Source: Lautropia sp. (GTDB taxonomy: Bacteria > Pseudomonadota > Gammaproteobacteria > Burkholderiales > Burkholderiaceae_E). From it: a stretch of DNA of 64,000 nt. The translations under genes and the position numbers were made by a program. The notes beneath the pieces were generated by a model. That model had not been told where the DNA came from, did no database searches, and worked only from the letters and a program-made list of their open reading frames with translations. This document shows positions 36,298 to 45,073 of the stretch, one piece after another. The stretch is from NCBI GenBank assembly GCA_030528325.1, contig JAUMZD010000010.1:1-64000 (forward strand), read 5' to 3'. Every line of letters starts with the position of its first letter. Positions within the stretch are counted from its first letter, which is position 1.

Positions 36298-37464
36298 TCA
36301 GACGCCTTGCTCACCCGGGGGCCAGGCCCCCGCGGCCACCCGCTGCTGATACCAGCGGTGCATGGCAGCGTCCTCGACGGCGTACTCACCACGGGCCGAT
36401 TTCCAGACAAGCGAAGGGCTGCGCTGACGAAGCGCATCGAGTGCGCCCTGAACCTTCTGCGCGGACACCCTGGCACCCGTCATCTGTTCATAGAAGCGCA
36501 AGGCCTCGGCATCGTAGGGACGAAAGCGCTGGGTCTGTGCCAGCAGCCGCCAGAGAACGGCCTGTTGCAAAGGCGGCAGGCTCAGATACTCCGACGCCAT
36601 CTGCGCCTCGTCATCGGCCTGGCGCTGACGTGCAGCCTGACACACCGCCGATTCAAAACGCCCATCATGATCCGAAAACGGACTGAGTGCCTCGCCGAGG
36701 GCAGCCATGAGAAATTGCGGGCGCTGGCCGAAGTCCTCGAAGGCACTGAGCAATGCCGCCTGGTCGACGGGCTTCAGGGACGGATGCCGTTGCTCGATCA
36801 ACTCGGCCAGATGGCGGATGAAATCGCTCCCCAACGCCGGCATCCGCTGCACCTGGGAGCCATAAAAAGGGGCGCTGTTGCTGTTGACGAGTCGTAACAG
36901 CTTGTCGCGATCCGAGCCTGACATGATCAGCATCAACTGGATATCGCCCGGTGCGTTGAGCTGATCCCGGGCCGATTTCAATGCGGCCATGACACTTTCA
37001 CCGGCTTCGCTGGTCAGCGCGTGCTGTGCTTCGTCGATGATCAGCACGACGGGCTTGCCGGCGGCCTGCTTCAGGGCCCGAAGCGCATCGGTCAGCGTGG
37101 CACCATCGGGTCTGCCGATGTTGCGCGTGTCGAAGCTGATGGCCCCCGCAACCTGAATGTTCTCGACCCCCACTTTCTTGACCGCCTTGGCGATGATGCC
37201 AAGATGCTGATCAAGCGCAGAACCGATTGCATCGGCAATCAGCTCACCCGGATCCCGACGTGGATCGGCCCACAGATCGACATAGACGACGACCAGGCCC
37301 TGACGTTCCAGTTCCGGCTTCAGGTCACGCTGCAGGAAGGTGGACTTGCCGGTGCGACGGGGTGCCGCCAGAAACAGGCCATTGTGCGCGTCGCCCAGCA
37401 GGGATTTGCCCTGCAAGGCTTCGGCCACCTGCCGGGCCAGATCCGCTCTGGAAAAGTGCTTCAT
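36298..37464 (-). CDS. solitary AAA/STAND-like ATPase
   Basis: A 388-residue P-loop ATPase. I chose ATG 37464 (MKHFSRADLARQ) because an in-frame ATG at 37494 lies inside a 39-bp palindrome; the longer form would add ten residues. Walker A is APRRTGKST (about residue 34), Walker B VVLIIDEAQH, and a sensor-like LIMSGSDRDKLL follows. The C-terminal half (about 230-388) is a helical, winged-helix-like region ending in WYQQR. This layout matches archaeal-type and related bacterial ATPases with no firm function. There is no partner gene: neighbours are an amidase-like gene and aroB. A regulatory or defence role is possible but unsupported. Confidence 0.82.
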   Translation of the reverse strand: MKHFSRADLARQVAEALQGKSLLGDAHNGLFLAAPRRTGKSTFLQRDLKPELERQGLVVVYVDLWADPRRDPGELIADAIGSALDQHLGIIAKAVKKVGVENIQVAGAISFDTRNIGRPDGATLTDALRALKQAAGKPVVLIIDEAQHALTSEAGESVMAALKSARDQLNAPGDIQLMLIMSGSDRDKLLRLVNSNSAPFYGSQVQRMPALGSDFIRHLAELIEQRHPSLKPVDQAALLSAFEDFGQRPQFLMAALGEALSPFSDHDGRFESAVCQAARQRQADDEAQMASEYLSLPPLQQAVLWRLLAQTQRFRPYDAEALRFYEQMTGARVSAQKVQGALDALRQRSPSLVWKSARGEYAVEDAAMHRWYQQRVAAGAWPPGEQGV

Positions 37465-37477
37465 GCTTTTATCCGGA

Positions 37478-37516
37478 ATTATCCAGAATTTCATAAATTA
37501 TGAATTTTCGGATAAT
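37478..37516. promoter_or_regulatory. 39-bp AT-rich palindrome upstream of the ATPase
   Basis: Two 19-bp arms around one central base, 16 of 19 positions matching; the core TTCATAA-A-TTATGAA is perfect and the outer ends are ATTATCC and GGATAAT. A third TTATCC lies at 37469-37474. It is by far the most AT-rich spot in the area and covers the expected promoter/leader of the ATPase. Probably an operator for a dimeric or tetrameric regulator. Confidence 0.6.
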
Positions 37517-37641
37517 TTAGCATAATTGCTGGATCAGTCGGCGCCTGCCCCACGCCCGGCAGTCTCATCCATCACACCCCCGTCACACCTTTCGGAGAAA
37601 GCCATGAAGCATGGGCGCCCGGGGAATGGATATGCCAGACA

Positions 37642-38724
37642 TCAGGCAGCCAGATGCGCCCCGATCACCTCGCGCACCATCGCTTCGTCGGCGCGGGCCG
37701 TCATGGCGCGGCCCAGGCCATCCAGCACGACGAAGACGGGTGTGCCACGCTCGGCCTTCTTGTCGATCGCCATGTGCTTCAGGTAATCGTCCACGGGCCA
37801 GGCGGGAGCTGTGGTCGGCAGACCGGCCGAGCGGATGATCCCGTCCAGCCGGTCGGCGTCGCTGGCCGCAAGCCTGCCCAGCCGGACGGACAGGTCGGCC
37901 GCCATCACCATGCCGGCCCCCACGGCCTCGCCATGCAGCCACTGGCCATAGCCGGCCCCGACCTCGATGGCATGGCCAAAGGTGTGACCAAAGTTCAGGT
38001 GAGCCCGCACGCCCGATTCGCGTTCATCGGCAGCGACGACAGCCGCCTTGATGCGGATCGAATCCAGGATGGCGGCCGTCATCGGCTCGGGGGCCAGCGC
38101 CAGCAACTCGGGCATGTCGCAGGCCACTCGATCCAGGTAGGCAGCATCGGCAATGGCGCCGTGCTTGATCACTTCGGCCAGCCCCGCCACCAGCTCCGGT
38201 TTCGGCAGGCTCCCGAGCGTGGCACCATCAGCGATGACGAGCCGGGGCTGGTGGAAGGCCCCGACCATGTTCTTGCCACGCGCATGGTTGATGGCGGTCT
38301 TTCCCCCCACCGAGGAATCGACCTGCGCGAGCAGGCTGGTCGGGATCTGGACGAAATCGATGCCACGCTGATAGGTGGCGGCGGCAAAGCCCACCAGATC
38401 CCCGATGACCCCACCGCCGAGCGCCACGAGCAGACTCTTGCGGTCGAAGCGCGCCGCCAGCATCGCATCATGGATGCGATCGAGCTGCTGCCAGCATTTG
38501 GTGGCTTCACCGGCCGGCACGACGACGCGCGTCACCTGATGGGCCGTGGGCGCGAGCAGCGCCTCGACCTGATCACCATAGAGCGGATCGACGTTGGTGT
38601 CGCTGACGATGGCCACCGAACGGCCGGACGCCAGTCCGGCCAGCGCCGGGTTCTCATGCAGCAGGCCGAAGCCCACCTGAATGTCATAGCTGCGTTCGCC
38701 CAGCTCTACGCGCAGGATTTGCAT
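37642..38724 (-). CDS. aroB: 3-dehydroquinate synthase
   Basis: A 360-residue enzyme of the shikimate pathway turning DAHP into 3-dehydroquinate with NAD and zinc. Motifs: ALGGGVIGDLVGFAAATYQRG, IPTSLLAQVDSSVGGKT, the zinc region AEVIKHGAI and LNFGHTFGHAIE with GEAVGAGM. Start ATG 38724 (MQILRVELGERSYDI) is standard. It follows aroK by four bases in the pil-aro operon, a classic arrangement. Confidence 0.97.
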   Translation of the reverse strand: MQILRVELGERSYDIQVGFGLLHENPALAGLASGRSVAIVSDTNVDPLYGDQVEALLAPTAHQVTRVVVPAGEATKCWQQLDRIHDAMLAARFDRKSLLVALGGGVIGDLVGFAAATYQRGIDFVQIPTSLLAQVDSSVGGKTAINHARGKNMVGAFHQPRLVIADGATLGSLPKPELVAGLAEVIKHGAIADAAYLDRVACDMPELLALAPEPMTAAILDSIRIKAAVVAADERESGVRAHLNFGHTFGHAIEVGAGYGQWLHGEAVGAGMVMAADLSVRLGRLAASDADRLDGIIRSAGLPTTAPAWPVDDYLKHMAIDKKAERGTPVFVVLDGLGRAMTARADEAMVREVIGAHLAA

Positions 38725-38728
38725 GGTC

Positions 38729-39451
38729 TCAGTCTCGGGAGGAAGGGGATGGAGGATGAAAGGCGGCCAGTGGTTCGGCCGTCGCGGCAACGCCAGGCAT
38801 CGCCGGCGAAGGCCGTGCCGTATCCTGCCCGGAGGGTCTGCCGCCGGCGCTGATCTGCGGCATGGCACAGACCGGGGGGGCCGCGATACCGGTCGACCTG
38901 CCCGGCGCCCGGCTGCGAGCCTGCGCCGGGACTGACGCTCCGTCCAGGTGCCGCACCACCTCATCGACGATCTGCTCGATCGGCTGGCGGCTGGTCGTTA
39001 CGATGTGAGTGGCCACTTCCCTGTACAGGCAGTCGCGCTCTTCGCAGAGCTTGTAGATCCGCTCGCGGGGATTGGCCGTGCGCAACAGCGGACGCTGACG
39101 ATCCCGGCGCAGGCGCTGCCAGAGATCGCCCGGCGAGGCCTGCAGGTAGACGACCACGCCCCGGGACTTCAGCAGTTCGCGGTTGGCCGGTGACAGCACG
39201 ACGCCACCGCCGGTGGCAAGCACCAGGCCGGGCTGGGCGGTCATCTCTTCGAGAAACTGGGACTCCCGGCGACGGAAGCCCTCTTCTCCCTCGACCGCGA
39301 AGATGGTCTGCACACTGACGCCCAACCGTTCCTCGAGGGCTCGGTCGGCATCGACGAAGACACGATCGAGGCGTCTGGCCAGCCTCACCCCCACGGTGGA
39401 CTTGCCGGCGCCCATCATGCCCACCAGAAAAATGGAAAAGGCGGCATTCAT
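38729..39451 (-). CDS. aroK: shikimate kinase with C-terminal extension
   Basis: A 240-residue protein. Residues 1-170 are a complete shikimate kinase: Walker A GMMGAGKST, DADRALEERLG, FRRRESQFLEE, ATGGGVVLSP and the lid RQRPLLRTANP. It phosphorylates shikimate. After VVRHLDG about 70 residues rich in Ala, Pro, Arg and Ser follow, which are not part of the family. The extension region includes a run of seven G (C on the coding strand) near 38874-38880 where frameshifts could shorten it without harming the kinase. Between pilQ and aroB. Confidence 0.95.
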   Translation of the reverse strand: MNAAFSIFLVGMMGAGKSTVGVRLARRLDRVFVDADRALEERLGVSVQTIFAVEGEEGFRRRESQFLEEMTAQPGLVLATGGGVVLSPANRELLKSRGVVVYLQASPGDLWQRLRRDRQRPLLRTANPRERIYKLCEERDCLYREVATHIVTTSRQPIEQIVDEVVRHLDGASVPAQARSRAPGRSTGIAAPPVCAMPQISAGGRPSGQDTARPSPAMPGVAATAEPLAAFHPPSPSSRD

Positions 39452-39605
39452 GCCGCCTTAAGTTACCAGAAAGCGCGGAGGACATGGCAGGCGTGCTTTC
39501 CCTGCCCGATGGTCTCCCGGCGGCCTTCCGATACGGACGCGCCTCACGCCCGGTGGCCGCCCCGGCCCGCCGGGATCACCCGCGACCGGGACGCCTGCCC
39601 GACGA

Positions 39606-41855
39606 TCAGCGCTGCACGACCGCGTCGTTGATGATGCGCGGTGTCAGGAACACCAGCAGCTCGTTGCGATCGTTGGTGCGCGTGTTGCTGCGGAACAGAT
39701 GGCCCAGGATCGGGATGTCGCCGAGGAAGGGCACCTTGTCGGTGCGGTTGCGCTCGAACTGCTCGTAGATGCCCCCGATCACCACCGTGCCGCCATCCTC
39801 GACCAGCACCTGCGTCTTGACGTGGCGGGTATCGATCGCGAAGCCGGCCGAGGTCAGCTGGCCGACCGCATCCCGGTTCACGTCCACGTCCAGGATCACG
39901 TTGCCTTCGGGCGTGATCTGCGGCGTCACTTCCAGGCGCAGGTTGGCCTTGCGGAAGGAGACCGAGGTCGCCCCGCTGGAGGTGGCCGACTGGTACGGCA
40001 GCTCGGTACCCTGCTCGATGACGGCCGGCCGCTGGCTCGAGGTCAGCACCCGCGGGCTCGACACCACCTTGCCGCGCTGGTCGGCTTCGAGGGCCGACAG
40101 CTCGAGGTTGATGAAGCGCGACAGGCTGGAGCCGAAGAGGCTGATCGCCAGCGAGGCCGGGTTCGTGCCGGCGATGCCACCCGCCGGGAAGCTGAAGAAG
40201 TTGCTGTTCTCGGTCGCGGTGGCCTGCCCCAGACCGATCTCGGCATTCTGCAGATCCGAACCACGCTGCGAGGAAATGTCAGCCACGCCGGAGAGGTTGC
40301 CCGAAATGCTGCCGAAGCCCACCTTGCCCAGACCGCTGCCCGGCCCATAGACCGGCACGTTGTAGGCCGTCGTCTCGCCGGTCACCGGATCGGGGCGGCC
40401 AACCGTGCGATAGATCGTCGAACGGCGGTCATAGAAACCCAGCTTCGTACCCAGGTTGCGCGAGAAGCGGTCATCGGCCTCGACGATCCGGGCCTCGATC
40501 AGCACCTGACGGATCGGGATGTCGATCTGGTTGATCAGCTGCCGAATCTCATCCAGACGCGAAGCCGTGTCCATCACGAACAGCTTGTTCGAGCGCGAGT
40601 CGGCCACCGCACTGCCGCGCTTGGACAGCAGCGTGGTCTTCTCGTCGGCCAGCATGTCACGAATGGCTTCCGCCGTCTGGTAGTTCAGCGTGAAGGTTTC
40701 GGTGCGCAGCTGTTCGATGTCGGCAATCTGCTGCCTGGCCTCGAGCGCCAGCTTTTCCTTCGTGGCCAGCTCCTCGCGCGGCGCGATCAGCACGACGTTG
40801 CCGTTCTTGCGCATGTCCAGACCGCGCGACTGCATGATGATGTCGAGCGCCTGATCCCAGGGCACGTCCTTCAGGCGCAGCGTGAGACGCCCCTGCACCG
40901 TGTCGCTGGTGACGATGTTCAGATTCGTGAAGTCGGCGATCACCTGCAGCAGCGCACGCACGTCGACGTTCTGGAAGTTCAGCGACAGACGCTCGCCACG
41001 GTAACCCGGACGGCTGCCCTGCGTCAGCTTGTGCGGATCCTCCTGAATCGGCTTCACCTCGATCACGAACTGCGTGTCACTCTGATAGGCGCTGTGCTCC
41101 CACAGCCCTTGCGGTTCGATCAGCAGGCGGGTGTTGCCACCGTGCTGGGTGGCACGGATCACGCGCACCGGCGTGCCGAAGTCGGCCACGTCCAGCTGAC
41201 GGCGCAGGTTCTCGGGCAGACGGGTGCCCTGGAACTCGACGAGAATGTTCTTGCCCTGCTGGCGGATGTCGACACCGGCACGATCATCCGACAGGTCGAT
41301 GACCACGCGGCCCTCGCCATCCTTGCCGCGACGGAAATCGATGTCCTTCAGCGAACGGCCGCTGACCATCTCGGCCTTCGTCCTGTTCATCAGCGGCAAC
41401 GAGGTCTTCTGCTTGAAAGCAGCATTCTCGCTCTCGTTCCGGTGCAGCGACAGCACCAGATCATGTCCGTCGATCTCGGACTGGAAGCGCAGCGAGCGGT
41501 TCATGTTCAACACCACACGCGCACGCTCACCACCCTGCACCACGTTCACGCTGCGCACATCGCCCCCGCTCAGCTCGACCAGACTGCGACCGATCCGGTT
41601 GTCCGTATCCTGAAAGTCCAGCGCGATCCGCGGCGGGTTCGCCAGCGTGAAACTGGGCGGCACCTCCGTCAGCGGCTGTGCCATCCGGATGCGGATCTGT
41701 GTCGAGGCTCCCTGTGGCGAGCCGATGATGGACTCGATCGAGTTGCCCACAGCCCAGGCCGGGCCGATGTTGGCGCCCAACCCGACAAGGGCTGCGGCGA
41801 CGGAAGTTTTGAGAAAGCGCATGGCCGTTCTATTCCCAGGTCGTTGGTTCATCAT
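39606..41855 (-). CDS. pilQ: type IV pilus secretin
   Basis: A 749-residue outer-membrane secretin through which the pilus passes. The ATG at 41855 overlaps the pilP stop by four bases; ATG 41822 (MRFLKTSVAAALVG) gives the better signal peptide and may be the true start. Order: signal peptide, two AMIN-like peptidoglycan-binding regions (about 40-270), secretin N-terminal domains (LSLNFQNVDVRALLQVIADF, then TFTLNYQTAEAIRDML), and the secretin domain with VSSPRVLTSSQRPAVIEQG and VPFLGDIPILGHLF. Last of the pil genes and upstream of aroK. Confidence 0.96.
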   Translation of the reverse strand: MMNQRPGNRTAMRFLKTSVAAALVGLGANIGPAWAVGNSIESIIGSPQGASTQIRIRMAQPLTEVPPSFTLANPPRIALDFQDTDNRIGRSLVELSGGDVRSVNVVQGGERARVVLNMNRSLRFQSEIDGHDLVLSLHRNESENAAFKQKTSLPLMNRTKAEMVSGRSLKDIDFRRGKDGEGRVVIDLSDDRAGVDIRQQGKNILVEFQGTRLPENLRRQLDVADFGTPVRVIRATQHGGNTRLLIEPQGLWEHSAYQSDTQFVIEVKPIQEDPHKLTQGSRPGYRGERLSLNFQNVDVRALLQVIADFTNLNIVTSDTVQGRLTLRLKDVPWDQALDIIMQSRGLDMRKNGNVVLIAPREELATKEKLALEARQQIADIEQLRTETFTLNYQTAEAIRDMLADEKTTLLSKRGSAVADSRSNKLFVMDTASRLDEIRQLINQIDIPIRQVLIEARIVEADDRFSRNLGTKLGFYDRRSTIYRTVGRPDPVTGETTAYNVPVYGPGSGLGKVGFGSISGNLSGVADISSQRGSDLQNAEIGLGQATATENSNFFSFPAGGIAGTNPASLAISLFGSSLSRFINLELSALEADQRGKVVSSPRVLTSSQRPAVIEQGTELPYQSATSSGATSVSFRKANLRLEVTPQITPEGNVILDVDVNRDAVGQLTSAGFAIDTRHVKTQVLVEDGGTVVIGGIYEQFERNRTDKVPFLGDIPILGHLFRSNTRTNDRNELLVFLTPRIINDAVVQR

Positions 41856-42400
41856 TTGGACTCTTCCTGCAAGGAGATCAGCGTCTTCTGCTCGACCCAG
41901 TCGCCAGCCGCATCCCGCACCAGCTCCTTGATCCCCATTTCTGTTTCAGTAATGCTGACGATCTGACCGAAGTTCTGGCCGACGTAGTTGCCGACCTTCA
42001 CCGGATACACCGTGTCGCCCACGGCCAGCAGTGCCACCGGGCCGTTGCTCTGGTTGTTCAGGTGCCCAACCAGTTTGATGGTGTCGAGCGGGAAGCCTTC
42101 CAGCAGCTCGCGACGACGGTTCAGGTCGGGCTTCAGGCCCGTGCTGCTCCGGTCATTCAGGTTGGCCATCGCCACTTCGAGTTTCGTGTCGGAGAACGGG
42201 TCGTAATCCAGACGCGCCTCGTAGCGGAACGGCACGAACATCTTCGGTTCATCGAGCTTGCCCACCTGACGCGGCGTATTCGCGCGCGTCTGGGCCATCC
42301 AGTCCTGCACCTCTTCCAGATCCGGCGTGCATCCGGTCAGCCCGGCGCAGATCACCAGGATGCCCGTTGCCGGGACGAGGCGATTCATCGAGTTCTTCAT
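41852..42400 (-). CDS. pilP: type IV pilus assembly lipoprotein
   Basis: A 182-residue inner-membrane lipoprotein linking PilNO to the PilQ secretin. Start ATG 42400 with AGGAGG upstream; lipobox LTGC at residue 24 (ICAGLTGCTPD). The C-terminal HR domain contains LVGHLNNQSNGPVALLAV and VGNYVGQNFGQIVSI, as usual. Translationally coupled to pilQ, and adjacent to pilO with one base between. Confidence 0.95.
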   Translation of the reverse strand: MKNSMNRLVPATGILVICAGLTGCTPDLEEVQDWMAQTRANTPRQVGKLDEPKMFVPFRYEARLDYDPFSDTKLEVAMANLNDRSSTGLKPDLNRRRELLEGFPLDTIKLVGHLNNQSNGPVALLAVGDTVYPVKVGNYVGQNFGQIVSITETEMGIKELVRDAAGDWVEQKTLISLQEESK

Positions 42401-42401
42401 C

Positions 42402-43049
42402 TCATCTGCCTCCTGCGCGCGGCGCACTGGCCCTGTTCTGCTCTTCCTTGTCGAGATAGCGGAAGGTCTTGGCCGTGGCACTCATCTGCAGGCCTTTGCC
42501 GTCGCGCACCTTCTCGATCCGGATGTCATTCAGCGTCACGATCCGGGGAAGGTTCGCCAGATCACTGCTGAAGGCCGCCAGGTCATGAAACCCGCCCGTC
42601 ACCTGAACCGAGATCGGCAGTTCGGCATAATGGCTCTTGAGCTGGACCGCGCCCGGCTTGAAGAGCTGCAGCTGCGCGCCCCGGCCCACACCGGCCTGGT
42701 TGATGTCCGAGAGCAGCGCATCCATTTCCGCACGGCTTGGCAGCTGCTTCTCCAGCACACCGACGTACTGCTCGGCCAGCACCTTCTGGCGGCGAAGATC
42801 ATCCAGATTCACGGCCTTGGCCACTTTCTTCGTGAATTCTTCGCGCAGGCTCACTTCCTGGCCCTTGTACATTGCCAGCTCCTCATCGAGCGAGCTCCAG
42901 TAGAAGAACCAGCCCAGCCCGAGCAGCACGGCCACGATGCCCGAGAGCAGCAGCACCTTGGGAAATACCGGCCACAACCCCGGATGACGGCCCTGCAAGC
43001 CCTCGAACTGACGCGACAGGCCGCTGAGATCGATGTTCACGTTTTTCAC
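42402..43049 (-). CDS. pilO: type IV pilus inner-membrane protein
   Basis: A 215-residue bitopic protein. One membrane segment at about 31-50 (VLLLSGIVAVLLGLGWFFY), a coiled-coil region, then the periplasmic ferredoxin-like domain (ISVQVTGGFHDLAAFSSDLA, NLPRIVTLNDI). It forms a heterodimer with PilN that aligns the pilus machine. Operon position between pilN and pilP is standard. Confidence 0.95.
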   Translation of the reverse strand: MKNVNIDLSGLSRQFEGLQGRHPGLWPVFPKVLLLSGIVAVLLGLGWFFYWSSLDEELAMYKGQEVSLREEFTKKVAKAVNLDDLRRQKVLAEQYVGVLEKQLPSRAEMDALLSDINQAGVGRGAQLQLFKPGAVQLKSHYAELPISVQVTGGFHDLAAFSSDLANLPRIVTLNDIRIEKVRDGKGLQMSATAKTFRYLDKEEQNRASAPRAGGR

Positions 43050-43060
43050 GCGTCCGCTCC

Positions 43061-43693
43061 TTATCGTTTGCCGGTCGCATTCATGGCGACCGCACTGGCC
43101 TGCCCCTTCGGCGCCTGCCCGTCAGGCCGGTTTCGCCTGATCAGCACGTTCAGGCTGAATTCCTGTGCCCGATGCTGATCGCGTCGGCCGGCACGGGCAT
43201 GCGAGGCATCCTCACGGATTTCTTCCAGATTCGGTTTCTCGAACCATTCGCTGCGTTCGCTCAGGTTCCGAAGCAGCTCTGCCACCCGCTCGTTGGACTG
43301 GGCCTTCCCCGCCAGCTTGACGTTCAGGTCACGCTGCTCGAGCCTGTCGAGAAACACGCCTTCCGGCGTGAGCTTCACCAGCTCGTCGAACAGGTGAACC
43401 GGAATCGTCCGGTCGCTCTGCAGGTCTTCCACCGCCGCCTGACGCGCCTTCAGCGAAATGATGGCGTCCTCCAGGTTCTTGATTTCGGCGATCTGGACAT
43501 CGAGGTTGCGGTTCTCCTGCTCGATCAGTGCGTTGCGCTGCTGCTGATGACTGATCTGCTCGTTGATGACCATCCCGCCCGCAAAGACCAGGCTGCCACC
43601 CACGATCCCGGCCATCACCATCTGGCCCATGAAGTCACGCTTTCGACGCTCGCGTTTCTGTTCGCGATGCGGCAACAGATTGATCCGGATCAT
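43061..43693 (-). CDS. pilN: type IV pilus inner-membrane protein
   Basis: A 210-residue protein starting at ATG 43693 with MIRINLLPHRE, the conserved cytoplasmic peptide that docks into PilM. One membrane segment at about 25-42, a coiled coil (LIEQENRNLDVQIAEIKNLE) and a periplasmic domain (LVKLTPEGVFLDRLEQRD). The C-terminal 40 residues are basic and Gln/Arg-rich, longer than usual. Overlaps the pilM stop by four bases. Confidence 0.95.
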   Translation of the reverse strand: MIRINLLPHREQKRERRKRDFMGQMVMAGIVGGSLVFAGGMVINEQISHQQQRNALIEQENRNLDVQIAEIKNLEDAIISLKARQAAVEDLQSDRTIPVHLFDELVKLTPEGVFLDRLEQRDLNVKLAGKAQSNERVAELLRNLSERSEWFEKPNLEEIREDASHARAGRRDQHRAQEFSLNVLIRRNRPDGQAPKGQASAVAMNATGKR

Positions 43694-44772
43694 TGGTCGA
43701 ACCTCCTCATCGCCAGACCGCAACTGACCAGCAGCGACGGTGCATCCAGGCGCAGCTGGCGCTCCAGCACGGTGTCCGCCACTTCCATGCCCTGGAACGG
43801 GCTGAGAATTTCCGTCGTCACCGAGGTCTTCTCGGCCACGGCCTCGACCAGTCCTGGCGTGACGGCAGCGCCGCCGGCCAGCAGGATGTGATCGACGCGG
43901 GTGTAGGGCGTGGAGCTGAAGAAGAACTGGAGGGCCCGGTTGATGTCGGCTGCCCCCTGCTCGACGAAGGGCTGCAGCAGCTCGGTCCGGTAGTTGTCCG
44001 GCAGATCCCCGGTGCGCTTCTTCAGCTCGGCCTCTTCGGCCGTCAGGCCATACAGGCGCACGATGTCCTGTGTCAGCTGGTTGCCGCCGAAAGGCTGCTC
44101 ACGCTCGAACACCGTCTGGCCGTTGTAGACCACGGCCAGACGGGTGGCGGTCTGGCCGATGTCGAAGACCGCCAGGATCTTGCCCTCGCCACCGGCGGGC
44201 AGCAGGCTGATGATGTGATCGACCGAGATGCGGGCCGCATAGGGTTCCACATCGATGATCGTCGGCTTGAGTCCGGCCATCTCCGCCACGATCACCCGGT
44301 CTTCGACCTTTTCCTTGCGCGAGGCGGCCAGCAGGACATCCACGCTGTCCTCGGCCGTGGCCGATGGACCCAGCACCTGGAAATCGAGATTCACTTCTTC
44401 GATGGCGAAGGGAATGTACTGACTGGCCTCCGTCTCGACCTGCATTTCGTAATCATCTTCCTGCAGGTCTGCCGGCAGACTGATCCGTTTCGTGATGACG
44501 GACGAAGAAGGCAGTGCCATGGCGACCTGCCTGGTCGTCACGCCCGCCTTGCGCAAGGCCCGAAGCAGTGCGTCGGCCACCGCCTCATGCCGTTCGACGT
44601 TGCCATCCACGACGGCCCCACGTTCGATCGGCTCGATGGCATACCGCTCCAGCCGCATGGCCGCCTGCCGGCCGACGGCAAGCTCCACGACTTTCACGCT
44701 GGACGCACTGAAATCCACCCCGATCAACGGGGCAGGTCCGCGTGTAAACAATGATTGAAGGCCAAATCCCAC
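43690..44772 (-). CDS. pilM: type IV pilus actin-like ATPase
   Basis: A 360-residue actin-fold protein. Start is GTG 44772. Motifs: LIGVDFSASSVKVVEL (phosphate 1), ILAVFDIGQTATRLAVV (phosphate 2) and HILLAGGAAVTPGLVE (adenosine region). It forms the cytoplasmic ring of the pilus machine and binds the PilN peptide. First gene of pilMNOPQ, divergent from mrcA, the classic proteobacterial arrangement. Confidence 0.95.
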   Translation of the reverse strand: MGFGLQSLFTRGPAPLIGVDFSASSVKVVELAVGRQAAMRLERYAIEPIERGAVVDGNVERHEAVADALLRALRKAGVTTRQVAMALPSSSVITKRISLPADLQEDDYEMQVETEASQYIPFAIEEVNLDFQVLGPSATAEDSVDVLLAASRKEKVEDRVIVAEMAGLKPTIIDVEPYAARISVDHIISLLPAGGEGKILAVFDIGQTATRLAVVYNGQTVFEREQPFGGNQLTQDIVRLYGLTAEEAELKKRTGDLPDNYRTELLQPFVEQGAADINRALQFFFSSTPYTRVDHILLAGGAAVTPGLVEAVAEKTSVTTEILSPFQGMEVADTVLERQLRLDAPSLLVSCGLAMRRFDQ

Positions 44773-45073
44773 AAAAGCACCTGATCTAGAAAAAATCCCC
44801 GGGAAATGAGTCGTCCGGACTGACTTCCCCTACAATTCCCCACTACCAGCTTGACAGACGGGGAATCACTTTAAGGTTTTTTCGGGTGCATGCCTCTACC
44901 CCGGCACACCACCGATCAAGACTTGCAACCCTTTAGTCGTTCGAGCCGGATGAACAGTCGAATTGGGTGCGTGAACGGTTCCGTGACGGGTATACCGATG
45001 CGCCTTTTGCGCCCACCATGTCTCTTGCGCGACATCACCCGGTACCACGCCGCGCAAACGAACAGCCTCCTCC
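44773..45073. promoter_or_regulatory. divergent promoter region of pilM and mrcA
   Basis: 301 bp without a gene. On the plus strand a perfect TTGACA (44851-44856) precedes TAAGGT (44872-44877) at a short 15-bp spacing, a weak candidate for mrcA. Several GGGGAA/TTCCCC blocks lie at 44797-44868. No convincing pilM promoter was found. Confidence 0.35.

Noticed and set aside
37478-37516. HipB operator (TATCC-N8-GGATA)
   Set aside because: The half-sites are present but 25 bp apart rather than eight, so the assignment does not hold.
37526-37786. Small plus-strand open frame between the ATPase and aroB
   Set aside because: Mostly antisense to the aroB end; composition not protein-like despite a GGAGA before an internal ATG.
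39699-41966. 755-codon open frame on the plus strand opposite pilQ
   Set aside because: Composition is His/Arg/Gln-rich antisense translation of a GC-rich gene; pilQ on the other strand is a clear secretin.
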